DNA of 64,000 bases from Paraburkholderia humisilvae (GTDB lineage: Bacteria; Pseudomonadota; Gammaproteobacteria; Burkholderiales; Burkholderiaceae): NCBI RefSeq assembly GCF_902859855.1, contig NZ_CADIKH010000007.1, positions 62,001-126,000 on the forward strand, given 5' to 3'. The translations under genes were made by a program, and so were the position numbers. A model generated the notes under the pieces. That model did no database searches. It saw nothing but the letters and a program-made list of their open reading frames with translations, and was not told the origin of the DNA. This document shows, piece by piece, positions 29,349 to 36,660 of the stretch (its first letter is position 1; every line of letters begins with the position of its first letter).

Positions 29349-29938
29349 GGGAGCGTCCGTGAGCGGTAATCAGGTTGAACGCAAGGTAGCACGTCTGGAT
29401 TTAACAAATCCTGCGGACTTTGCTGCGCATGGCAATGTCGTATTGCGCAATTCATCTCCGGAATAACCGGTTACCCAAGATGTTGAGGGTTGGAGACCGC
29501 TTGGTCTCTAACCGATCGACTCGGGCGTAACGCACGCATATCGTGTTCGACGGTCACGCGGATGTCGAACAGCGATCATGCTTTCCGCGCGGGCGAATTG
29601 GAAACGAAGACTTACTGGCGTATCGGTCGCACATGGTGAGCTCCCTGCAATTTGAAGGGGACAAGAAACGACAAAGCCCGCGGTGCGCTGACTTGTGGAT
29701 ATTGGCGGCGAGATTTGACCATCAGAATAACTTGCGGCATTGGACAGCAATTGTCGGATGCCAAGACAGGACGCACGCGCTATGCGCGTTGGATTTATTC
29801 GAAAAATTTTCAGAGTTTACTGATTGCGCGCCTTTCCATACTCCATCGAGGATTGCGATTCGCGCGGCTCAAGCCGCCGTCGCATAGCCGGTCGCATCGC
29901 TGGCCGGCGGTTTCCAACTACTCACTGGAGAACTGGAA
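29349..29938. other. Intergenic region before the T6SS cargo islet, no convincing gene
   Basis: 590 bp. A hairpin of 11 bp with one G-U pair (GGTTGGAGACC, GCTT loop, GGTCTCTAACC) lies at 29488-29513 without a T-run. Several ORFs of 80-133 codons cover 29508-30053 on both strands, but none has a recognisable motif or good ribosome site. The sequence may be a remnant left by the islet's insertion. The promoter of the islet should be here. Confidence 0.45.
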
Positions 29939-30139
29939 ATGTCGGAGCAGCAGCAACGCAAAGGCAGGTTTTATCCCTTCGCAACGATCGGCGCGCGTAC
30001 CGAGCGCGGCGGCCGGGTCACAAGTGGCAGCGTGCTCGACAACGGCGACGTGATTACAGATGGCCCGCATCGTGAGCCACGCACGTCAACAATCTTCGTT
30101 CCCGTCGATGAACACGGCGTCGCTCTCACACGCCAGTAA
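29939..30139 (+). CDS. Small 66-residue protein, possibly PAAR-related fragment
   Basis: A 66-codon ORF, nine bases before the PAAR gene and in the same orientation. The segment IGARTERGGRVTSGS loosely resembles the GDxTxxGGxVxSGS opening of PAAR proteins, but the rest (DGPHREPRTSTIFVPVDEHG) lacks the other PAAR repeats. It may be a reduced PAAR-like protein or an independent small component co-expressed with the effector. There is a GGAG element in the leader but its spacing is long. No function is claimed. Confidence 0.5.
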   Translation: MSEQQQRKGRFYPFATIGARTERGGRVTSGSVLDNGDVITDGPHREPRTSTIFVPVDEHGVALTRQ

Positions 30140-30148
30140 GGGGACATC

Positions 30149-30715
30149 ATGCTACGTCGTATTGCGGTCGTTGGCGACACGCTGACGAGTGGCGGGGTCA
30201 TCCTGCCATATGGAAACCAGATGGACTTCATGTTTCACGGCCACCAGGTCGCGCTGATTGGTGGCGAGGCGTACTGCGGAACGTGCAAAAGTACCGGGAT
30301 TATCATCAAGGCGGGTGGCCCTGCCCGCCTCAACTACATGAACGCACGTGAGGTGGCGCTCGATCGCGATATTGTGCTTTGCAAGTGCCAACAGCATCCG
30401 CAGATCATCGCTATCCATGCGGGCGATTCGACTGTCGATGATGAAGCGGAAAAGTATTCGGCGATGGCCAACGCAACGAGTGCGAGCACGAGCAGCGCAC
30501 GCGACGTTCGCACGCAATCCGAAGTGAAACACGACGAACAGTTCACCTTATACGACGCTACCGGCAAACCGATGCCCGAAACTTTCTACACGGTTCGCCT
30601 CTCTTCGGGTGAACTGGCCCACGGCGTAACCGATTCATCGGGTCGCACAGAGCGCCACGCAACGAGCAACGCGCAGAATATCCGCCTCTATCTGGGGCAC
30701 CGCGAAGTAGCGTAA
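30149..30715 (+). CDS. PAAR-domain type VI secretion tip protein with C-terminal extension
   Basis: 188 residues. The first 95 or so form a PAAR domain, the cone that caps the VgrG spike of the type VI secretion system: GDTLTSGGVI opening, then FHGHQVALIGGEAYCGTC, a glycine turn, and DIVLCKCQQHP with the His/Cys metal ligands. A Ser/Thr-rich linker follows, and the C-terminal 60 residues (EQFTLYDATGKPMPETFYTVRLSSG ... TDSSGRTE) look like a small beta-sandwich, similar in style to transthyretin-like adaptor extensions that carry cargo. The lysozyme gene follows 31 bp later, so this PAAR probably loads that effector. Confidence 0.85.
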   Translation: MLRRIAVVGDTLTSGGVILPYGNQMDFMFHGHQVALIGGEAYCGTCKSTGIIIKAGGPARLNYMNAREVALDRDIVLCKCQQHPQIIAIHAGDSTVDDEAEKYSAMANATSASTSSARDVRTQSEVKHDEQFTLYDATGKPMPETFYTVRLSSGELAHGVTDSSGRTERHATSNAQNIRLYLGHREVA

Positions 30716-30746
30716 TACCGCGCGATAACATATTACAGAGATACCA

Positions 30747-31307
30747 ATGACTGACGCTATCTGTAGTGCAACAACAAACACAACGCCTGGCTCAAACGTC
30801 AACGTTTATACATCGCGGCTGTGCAAGCCTTGGAAAATATCTGACGACGCCGTCAAGTTTCTAAAAGGATGGGAGCAATACGCAGAAAAAATGTATGACA
30901 ATGATGGAAGCAAGAGCGGTAACGCTACCATCGGCTATGGGCATCTCGTTCACTCAGGAAAGATAACAGGGACGACTTTTGAGAAATCTTTCGAAAAAGG
31001 TATCTCCCAAGCTGAAGCGGAGAAGCTTCTTCGGCATGACGTAGAAATACCGGAGCGCATTGTCAACGACAAAATAAAGATTCCACTTTATCAATTTGAA
31101 TACGATGCTCTCGTATGTTTTACTTACAATCTTCAGAGACACGCGGTATCACTCCTGGATTTTGTAAACAAAGGCGACTACAGCAAAGTCGGTGATAGGA
31201 TGCGTGAGTATAGTCACAGCGGCAAGCAGCTTGTTATGGGACTAAAGCGACGACGCCATCGTGAAGCCGAAATGTTCGAGGCGGGGGTCTATGATTCGTC
31301 ACACTAA
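30747..31307 (+). CDS. GH24 (T4-type) lysozyme, predicted T6SS effector
   Basis: A 186-residue muramidase that cleaves the glycan strands of peptidoglycan. The catalytic motif fits T4 lysozyme: Glu43 (KGWEQYAEKMY), Asp53 or Asp51, and Thr61 in NATIGYGH. The C-terminal segment GLKRRRHREAEMFEAG also matches the family. About 30 extra residues precede the domain and no signal peptide or holin is present, so it is not set up for self-export like a phage endolysin. Together with the PAAR gene just upstream and the inhibitor-like gene overlapping its end, delivery into rival cells by T6SS is the best explanation. Base composition is lower in GC than the flanks. Confidence 0.85.
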   Translation: MTDAICSATTNTTPGSNVNVYTSRLCKPWKISDDAVKFLKGWEQYAEKMYDNDGSKSGNATIGYGHLVHSGKITGTTFEKSFEKGISQAEAEKLLRHDVEIPERIVNDKIKIPLYQFEYDALVCFTYNLQRHAVSLLDFVNKGDYSKVGDRMREYSHSGKQLVMGLKRRRHREAEMFEAGVYDSSH

Positions 31308-31791
31308 CATTCTTCTACCCCTATTACTTGTACCTGTGCTCGCGGTGGCGCAAAGCAGGTACTCTGGTGACTTCGACTTTCAGGATTTTCAGTCTTCGAA
31401 AATGTATTTTTCAAACTTTACCGCTGCACAGGTCGAACACCTATGCATGACTGGAGAGCACGCTTCCAATGAGGACCTGGAGCAATGCGAACACCGGAAA
31501 TTTGAGCGCGCAGACTTAAAGCTGAATACTCAACTCAGGGCGATGAAATCGCTAGTTGATAATAGTGATAAATTCGTCAAGGAATATGGTGAAAAGCCTC
31601 TCTCTGCTCCGTATTTCTTGAAGGCCCAGAGGTCATGGATCGAGTACCGAAACAACGAGTGCTACACAGAGACGTATATGATGGGACAAGCCGTCGAGCG
31701 ATATATCAGGTTCTGGAATTGCATGGCGACAATGACGAATAACCGCATCAACGAGATCAAGCAATATATAAAAGACTGGGGCGGATCGTGA
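31291..31791 (+). CDS. LprI-family periplasmic protein, putative lysozyme immunity
   Basis: 166 residues. A signal peptide (MIRHTNILLPLLLVPVLAVA) is followed by an LprI/DUF1311-type domain with four cysteines (HLCMTG, EQCEH, NECYT, NCMAT), a basic helix (LNTQLRAMKSL) and KAQRSWIEYRNNEC, the family hallmark. LprI of Mycobacterium is a lysozyme inhibitor, and periplasmic location is where protection against a cell-wall muramidase is needed. ATG 31291 lies inside the lysozyme gene and overlaps its last 17 bp, so effector and inhibitor are translationally linked. Immunity is inferred from family and position. Confidence 0.8.
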   Translation: MIRHTNILLPLLLVPVLAVAQSRYSGDFDFQDFQSSKMYFSNFTAAQVEHLCMTGEHASNEDLEQCEHRKFERADLKLNTQLRAMKSLVDNSDKFVKEYGEKPLSAPYFLKAQRSWIEYRNNECYTETYMMGQAVERYIRFWNCMATMTNNRINEIKQYIKDWGGS

Positions 31792-31799
31792 CCCAACGG

Positions 31800-31821
31800 C
31801 CCCGCTAAGGCGGGGTTTTTT
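31800..31821 (+). terminator. Rho-independent terminator after the effector-immunity pair
   Basis: CCCCGC, TAAG loop, GCGGGG, then six T. A textbook intrinsic terminator nine bases after the LprI stop. Confidence 0.9.
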
Positions 31822-31836
31822 ACGCTCGCGTCAAAC

Positions 31837-32070
31837 ATGTGTGTTCCATTCGATCCGGGATGTCAGTCAGATGTCGTTTTCAGCACGAAGTATCTCGGCC
31901 TGCTACTAGCGAGCGCACAGAGACACGGAGAGGCCGCCGCGGTGGCGAAGGCCTGCATCAAATATCGAGATGTTATAAACGGGATTTACTACAGAAAGAT
32001 CAAAGCATGTGCCGACAGACTGGAAGGTGATCCTGAAAGCATGCAGATTCTCAGGGATAGGGTCGAATGA
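31837..32070 (+). CDS. Small protein of unknown function (77 aa)
   Basis: 77 codons starting 16 bp after a strong terminator, with no obvious ribosome site, so expression is doubtful. The sequence contains three Cys and a helical stretch (LGLLLASAQRHGEAAAVAKACIKYRDVINGIYYRKIKACADRLEG). It has no signal peptide. Its stop overlaps the next start by 4 bp. The motif YYRKIKACADR reappears nearly unchanged (DYRAIKTCGDR), in a different frame from the 32067 gene, around 32450-32490. It may be the tail of an older immunity-type gene. Confidence 0.4.
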   Translation: MCVPFDPGCQSDVVFSTKYLGLLLASAQRHGEAAAVAKACIKYRDVINGIYYRKIKACADRLEGDPESMQILRDRVE

Positions 32071-32495
32071 AGCGACGGGTCAGAATCATGTTCCTTCCGC
32101 TTGCGTTTGTCTTATTTCACCAAGCGGTGTTGAGCATGGAAGCCGTAGCTGAATGTCGGCTTGGAAAAGGCGGAACTCGCAAGGTTCAGCTATGGCGCGA
32201 TCAGCCCATAGATGCGACGGCAATTTACTACCTTAGCGAAAACGGAAGCTCTCCAAGGCGCATCTATGCCGGCGAAGAAAACCAGTCTCGCGGCGGCTCT
32301 GTTCAGGCCTCAATGAGGAACTCGCCGCAGCTTATGGCCTCCCCGCGCTCGGCGGGGCTCTTTCTGGAGCACGAACGACGACAACGAGAGCCTCTCGATT
32401 TGCGTGTTCCATCCAATTATTGTCTACCCGCGAAAGTAACCGGTTCTATCCTTTGGATTACAGAGCGATCAAAACCTGTGGCGATAGACAAGTGA
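32067..32495 (+). CDS. Exported protein of unknown function, probably rearranged
   Basis: 142 residues beginning with a signal peptide (MKRRVRIMFLPLAFVLFHQA ... AVA-EC). The mature N-terminal part (CRLGKGGTRKVQLWRDQPIDATAIYYL) looks like a real secreted domain. The C-terminal third is suspicious: the DNA at 32341-32361 forms a terminator-like hairpin (CCCCGC, GCTCG, GCGGGG, then CTCTTT). Downstream of it a different reading frame, continuous with the next gene, carries a peptide resembling the 77-residue neighbour. This suggests a fusion or frameshift joining remnants of duplicated immunity-type genes. No function is claimed. Confidence 0.45.
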   Translation: MKRRVRIMFLPLAFVLFHQAVLSMEAVAECRLGKGGTRKVQLWRDQPIDATAIYYLSENGSSPRRIYAGEENQSRGGSVQASMRNSPQLMASPRSAGLFLEHERRQREPLDLRVPSNYCLPAKVTGSILWITERSKPVAIDK

Positions 32496-32809
32496 GTCGA
32501 ATCGCGGCCGGTCTTGCCGGGTTCGTCTATGGGATCGCACTAACATGGTCTTGCATGATCGTGCTAAGCCACTTCGACTGGTTCCACAATCCACATGAAG
32601 TCACCACGGGATGCCATGAACTCGGAAAATGCGCGACCCCTTGGTGGGTCGTTCTCTTTCTGAGCGGATACTTGTTGGGTCCAGCTGCCTTGTTCATGAC
32701 TATGAATGCTTGCGCGTGGCGTAGATGGAGCCTAAGACGTTGGCTTTGCCGTGCCGCTGGACTCACTCTGTTAGTGATAGCGCTCTATATTTCGGACGTG
32801 CTTATCTGA
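32492..32809 (+). CDS. Small inner-membrane protein, unknown function
   Basis: 105 residues from a GTG at 32492 whose GTGA overlaps the previous stop. Three hydrophobic helices are visible (GLAGFVYGIALTWSCMIVL, WWVVLFLSGYLLGPAALFM, LTLLVIALYISDVL) with a loop containing two Cys. In T6SS cargo islets small membrane proteins sometimes act as additional immunity factors; that role is only a positional inference here. It is the last gene of the AT-richer islet. Confidence 0.5.
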   Translation: MSRIAAGLAGFVYGIALTWSCMIVLSHFDWFHNPHEVTTGCHELGKCATPWWVVLFLSGYLLGPAALFMTMNACAWRRWSLRRWLCRAAGLTLLVIALYISDVLI

Positions 32810-32963
32810 CTTTTGGTGCTTCAGCGGCCCCGCTTCCGCGCAGTTTTTTGCTGGAAAGAACCGATAGGACCGCGGCGCGTGACGTAACATCGAGCGTGCA
32901 TCATCGAAGTCGTTGCTATTGCACGTCATGCGCCCTTCTTCCCTTACGAACCGCATTCGACCC

Positions 32964-33695
32964 ATGAGCCCAGATACCGTCCGTTCAACTTTCGCGCCGC
33001 AAGGAAAATTGCGCGCGTCGATCAACCTCGGCAATCCGATCCTCGCCAATCGCAACCCGCAAACGGGCGCGCCCGGCGGAGTCTCCGTCGACCTCGCTCA
33101 CGCGCTCGCGCAGCGGCTTGGTGTCGAACTCGAACTTGTCGTCTTCGACACGGCCGGCAAGTCAGTCGAAGCGGTGTCCGACGAGCGCGCCGACGTCGGC
33201 TTTTTCGCGATCGACCCGCTGCGCGGCGCGAGCATCGCATTCACCGCGCCGTATGTGCTGATCGAAGGCTTCTACCTCGTACGCGACGATTCGCCGGTTC
33301 GCCGCAACGAGGACGTCGATGTGTCGACCCATCGCGTCGCAGTCGGTCTCGGCAGCGCGTACGACCTGTTCCTTACGCGCGAGCTACGCCACGCGACGAT
33401 CGTGCGCGCGCCGAGCTCGCCGGCCGTTGTGCAGACTTTCCTCGATCAAGGGCTCGAAGTGGCGGCCGGCGTCAAGCAGCAACTCGAGGCGGATGCCGCA
33501 CGCACGCGAGGACTCCGTTTGCTCAACGAACGTTTTATGGTGATCCAGCAGGCGATGGGCGTGCCAAAGAGTCGCGGCGACGCCGCTGCCGATTTTCTGC
33601 GCGCGTTTGTCGAAGACCAGAAGCGCACCGGATTCGTCGCGGCGGCGCTCTCGCGTCATGGCATTAACGGCGCATCGGTGGCGCCTGCGGCATAG
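32964..33695 (+). CDS. Family 3 solute-binding-like protein without signal peptide
   Basis: 243 residues with the fold of polar amino-acid-binding proteins of ABC transporters: KLRASINLGNPILANRNP, GVSVDLAHALAQRLGVELELV, DVGFFAIDPLRGASIAFTAPYVLIEGFYLV. No signal peptide is found even in the longer frames starting at 32913 or 32928, and no permease or ATPase gene is adjacent. It may therefore be a cytoplasmic binding protein or an enzyme built on this fold. ATG 32964 is chosen as the last start before the domain. Confidence 0.7.
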   Translation: MSPDTVRSTFAPQGKLRASINLGNPILANRNPQTGAPGGVSVDLAHALAQRLGVELELVVFDTAGKSVEAVSDERADVGFFAIDPLRGASIAFTAPYVLIEGFYLVRDDSPVRRNEDVDVSTHRVAVGLGSAYDLFLTRELRHATIVRAPSSPAVVQTFLDQGLEVAAGVKQQLEADAARTRGLRLLNERFMVIQQAMGVPKSRGDAAADFLRAFVEDQKRTGFVAAALSRHGINGASVAPAA

Positions 33696-33735
33696 AGGTG
33701 AACTGCGCGCCGAACGACAACGCAGAACTGCAGAA

Positions 33736-33778
33736 TTGCCGATTTTCGATAACACCCGGATTTGTGGCTGCCTAGCAT
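33736..33778 (+). promoter_or_regulatory. Ethanolamine promoter: shared activator box and -10, upstream of the permease
   Basis: TTGCCGATTTTCGATAAC at 33736-33753, then 19 bp, then TAGCAT at 33773-33778. The same box and the same spacing occur before eutB. A -35 placed 17 bp from the -10 would be the poor TAACAC, overlapping the box end, as expected for an activator-dependent promoter. Confidence 0.6.
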
Positions 33779-33798
33779 CCGCTGATACGTGTCCGTTA

Positions 33799-33819
33799 GC
33801 GGTTCGCCGATCGAACCGC
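33799..33819 (+). promoter_or_regulatory. Leader hairpin before the ethanolamine permease
   Basis: GCGGTTCG, 5-nt loop, CGAACCGC: an 8-bp perfect stem in the predicted leader, 29 bp before the start. No T-run. A function in translation or mRNA stability is possible but not shown. Confidence 0.4.
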
Positions 33820-33847
33820 GACGGGCGCCTATTCCAGGGAGCCCATG

Positions 33848-35260
33848 ATGAATTCCGAATCGAAGGCGCAGCCTGTCGGCACCGTCAAGCATCACACGCA
33901 CCACGAGCTGAAGCAGACCTTAGGCACATGGCAGTTATGGGGCATCGCGGTCGGCCTCGTGATCTCCGGTGAATACTTCGGCTGGAGCTACGGCTGGGCA
34001 AGCGCCGGTACGCTGGGCTTTGTGATTACCGCGATCTTTATCGCGGCGATGTACACGACGTTCATCTTCAGCTTTACCGAACTGACCACATCCATTCCGC
34101 ATGCCGGCGGTCCTTTTGCGTATGCGCGTCATGCATTCGGCCCGACCGGCGGCTATCTCGCGGGCGCGGCGACGCTCGTCGAATTCGTCTTTGCGCCGCC
34201 GGCCATCGCGCTCGCCATCGGCGCCTATCTGCATGTGCAGTTTCCTGGCCTCGAGCCGAAGCATGCGGCGATGGGCGCGTATCTGGTGTTTATGGCGCTG
34301 AACATCGTCGGTGTGCAGGTCGCGGCGATGTTTGAACTATGCGTGACGCTGCTCGCGATCTTCGAGCTGCTGGTGTTTATGGGCGTCGTGTCGCCGGGCT
34401 TCCAGTGGTCGAACTTCGCGAAGGGTGGCTGGGCGGGCGCCGACCACTTTTCGCTGGGCGCTTTCCACGGCATGTTCGCGGCGATTCCGTTTGCGATCTG
34501 GTTTTTCCTCGCGATCGAAGGCGTTGCGATGGCCGCGGAAGAAGCGAAAAACCCGAAACGGTCGATTCCGATTGCGTATGTGACCGGCATTCTGACGCTG
34601 GTCGCGTTAGCGGTCGGCGTGATGGTTTTCGCAGGCGCGGCCGGCGACTGGAGCAAGCTCGCCAACATCAACGACCCGCTGCCGCAAGCGATGAAATACA
34701 TCGTCGGCGAGCATAGCGGATGGCTGCATATGCTCGTGTGGCTCGGACTGTTCGGGCTGGTCGCGTCGTTTCACGGAATCATCATCGGCTATTCGCGGCA
34801 GATCTTCGCGCTGGCGCGCGCCGGCTATTTGCCGGAATGGCTGGCGAAAGTGCACCCGCGTTTCAGAACGCCGCATCGCGCGATTCTCGCGGGCGGTGTG
34901 GTCGGCATCGCGGCGATCTATAGCGATGAGCTGATCCAGTTCGGCGGCCAGACACTGACGGCGAACATCGTGACGATGTCGGTGTTCGGTGCGATTGTGA
35001 TGTACATCATCAGCATGCTGGCACTGTTCAAGCTGCGTCGCTCCGATCCGCATCTCGAGCGGCCGTTCCGCGCGCCGCTGTTTCCGTATTTCCCCGCGTT
35101 CGCGCTTATCGCCGCGGTTATTTCACTGGCGACGATGGTGTACTTCAATGGTCTCGTCGCGGCGGTGTTCGCGGGTTTTCTTCTGATTGGCTACGGGTAC
35201 TTCCTCGTGACTCGGGATCAGCGCGAGGCCGCGCCGGTGGATGCGTTGCTGGAGGAGTGA
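33848..35260 (+). CDS. eat: Ethanolamine permease
   Basis: 470 residues, APC-superfamily amine importer with about 12 membrane helices. The opening (LKQTLGTWQLWGIAVGLVISGEYFGWSYGW) and middle (FAAIPFAIWFFLAIEGVAMAAEEAKNPKRSIP) are characteristic of ethanolamine permeases of Pseudomonas and Burkholderia, which bring in ethanolamine for EutBC. AGGGAG lies 6 nt before ATG 33848, so this is preferred to ATG 33845. Its 3' end overlaps the convergent desaturase gene by 43 bp. It shares an 18-bp promoter box with eutB and is probably switched on together with it. Confidence 0.9.
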   Translation: MNSESKAQPVGTVKHHTHHELKQTLGTWQLWGIAVGLVISGEYFGWSYGWASAGTLGFVITAIFIAAMYTTFIFSFTELTTSIPHAGGPFAYARHAFGPTGGYLAGAATLVEFVFAPPAIALAIGAYLHVQFPGLEPKHAAMGAYLVFMALNIVGVQVAAMFELCVTLLAIFELLVFMGVVSPGFQWSNFAKGGWAGADHFSLGAFHGMFAAIPFAIWFFLAIEGVAMAAEEAKNPKRSIPIAYVTGILTLVALAVGVMVFAGAAGDWSKLANINDPLPQAMKYIVGEHSGWLHMLVWLGLFGLVASFHGIIIGYSRQIFALARAGYLPEWLAKVHPRFRTPHRAILAGGVVGIAAIYSDELIQFGGQTLTANIVTMSVFGAIVMYIISMLALFKLRRSDPHLERPFRAPLFPYFPAFALIAAVISLATMVYFNGLVAAVFAGFLLIGYGYFLVTRDQREAAPVDALLEE

Positions 35261-36240
35261 TTGAGCCCACGAAACTGCCGCAGCAACCCGCTAAAGTACC
35301 CACCACCGTCAATCATCGTGCTTGCATCGTCCGCATCCTGAGCATTCGCCGCGAGCCGTGGCAACGCGGACCACGGCAGCGTCGGATGCAGATGATGCAG
35401 GCAGTGCAGATGATGGTTCATCACCACCGTCCGCCACGCGGGCGCGAGCGTGAAATTGCGCGCGCGGCCCGGCTGATCGAGCTCGACGCCGTAGTGCGGC
35501 ATATTGTCGGCAAGCGAGATCCACACGCCGCGCAAATAACAGGTCAGCAGCAGCACAGGCCACCAGCGGCCATACAGCGCGAACGCCGCGCCATAGATCA
35601 CGACAGTCGCGGCGAAATCCCGCCGTATCTGCTTGCGCCGCCGCTCGGACGCGGCGAAATCGATAAAGCGCCGGTGAATCTCGTCGCTGTACTCACCGCC
35701 CGCATTGAAACTGTCGCCTAACAGGCGCTGCGTCAGCCTGACCGGCAAGAACGCGGCGCAATGCGTGAGCACCTCTGTTAGATAAAACCCGCCGCACAGC
35801 ATGACGAAGTACCGCAGCCGCATCAGCCAACGCCGTTTGCCGGGTTGATGAACGTCCGGCTGATCATACGGTTCGCGCGTGAACCGGTGATGCATCAGAT
35901 GTCCGAACCGTACCGCATCGAAAGGCAGTGCAAGCAAAATGGAGAGCGCCCGTCCAGTGTTCTCGTTGGCCGCGCGCGCCGGCAGCAACTGGCCATGAAT
36001 CGCCTCGTGAATCAGGCCCCAGTGCGTCGGCGTTAGCAGCACGATCGGCACGATCAGCGCGAGCGCCGCGGTGCACGTATGCCGAAGCAGCAACGCGATG
36101 CCGACGAGTTCAATCGCCGCCACCAGCACCACGAGCGCGATCAGCGCGACGTTCACCGGCACGCCGATGTCGATCCCCGCTCGTGCGTCGCCCTGCAACC
36201 GGTCCGGTGCGCGTCCGGATACTGGATTGGCTCGATTCAT
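35218..36240 (-). CDS. Membrane fatty acid desaturase
   Basis: A 340-residue membrane di-iron enzyme. The three histidine boxes are complete: HEAIH, HLMHH and HHLHCLHH, between hydrophobic segments, as in acyl-lipid desaturases and related hydroxylases that introduce a double bond or hydroxyl group into lipid chains. The gene is on the opposite strand between the permease and eutB and its last 43 bp overlap the permease gene. A link to ethanolamine (for example to phosphatidylethanolamine-derived lipids) is possible, but the position alone does not show it. The exact substrate is unknown. Confidence 0.87.
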   Translation of the reverse strand: MNRANPVSGRAPDRLQGDARAGIDIGVPVNVALIALVVLVAAIELVGIALLLRHTCTAALALIVPIVLLTPTHWGLIHEAIHGQLLPARAANENTGRALSILLALPFDAVRFGHLMHHRFTREPYDQPDVHQPGKRRWLMRLRYFVMLCGGFYLTEVLTHCAAFLPVRLTQRLLGDSFNAGGEYSDEIHRRFIDFAASERRRKQIRRDFAATVVIYGAAFALYGRWWPVLLLTCYLRGVWISLADNMPHYGVELDQPGRARNFTLAPAWRTVVMNHHLHCLHHLHPTLPWSALPRLAANAQDADDASTMIDGGGYFSGLLRQFRGLNHSSSNASTGAASR

Positions 36241-36435
36241 ATCCCGCGTTCCTTGTAAATCGTGCGTTACGTCGAGGTCAAATAGTTGGCCTATGGACGC
36301 GCTCGTCCATCAACCGGTTAGGCCGTCGAACCTGAAGCTCCCGTACCCTGGCACATTTCAAGGGCAAGAAAATGAATAATCCAGGTCAGCGCGCCACGGA
36401 GCCCGGTTCGGTCCTGGAAACGCTCACCCGAAGAT

Positions 36436-36478
36436 TTGCCGATTTTCGATAACGCCGATATTTCAGCGCCCGTAGTAT
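36436..36478 (+). promoter_or_regulatory. Ethanolamine promoter: shared activator box and -10, upstream of eutB
   Basis: The identical 18-bp TTGCCGATTTTCGATAAC at 36436-36453, 19 bp, then TAGTAT at 36473-36478. The leader to eutB would be about 180 nt. The rest of 36241-36660 holds no gene; near the desaturase start no promoter could be defined. Confidence 0.6.
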
Positions 36479-36660
36479 CCCTTTCATCGGCCGGGCGCGC
36501 GCAATGGCGCGCCGAAGGCGGTGCGGCACCGGCTACTGGCACGCCGCCGCGTGACGATCCGGGCATTTGGCGCTATCGTGACCGCATAGCCGGCATGCAT
36601 GGAGCGCATGGGCCACATAGGCCGCACAACGCCGGCCGAGGCCAGAAAGGGAGTCCAGCC

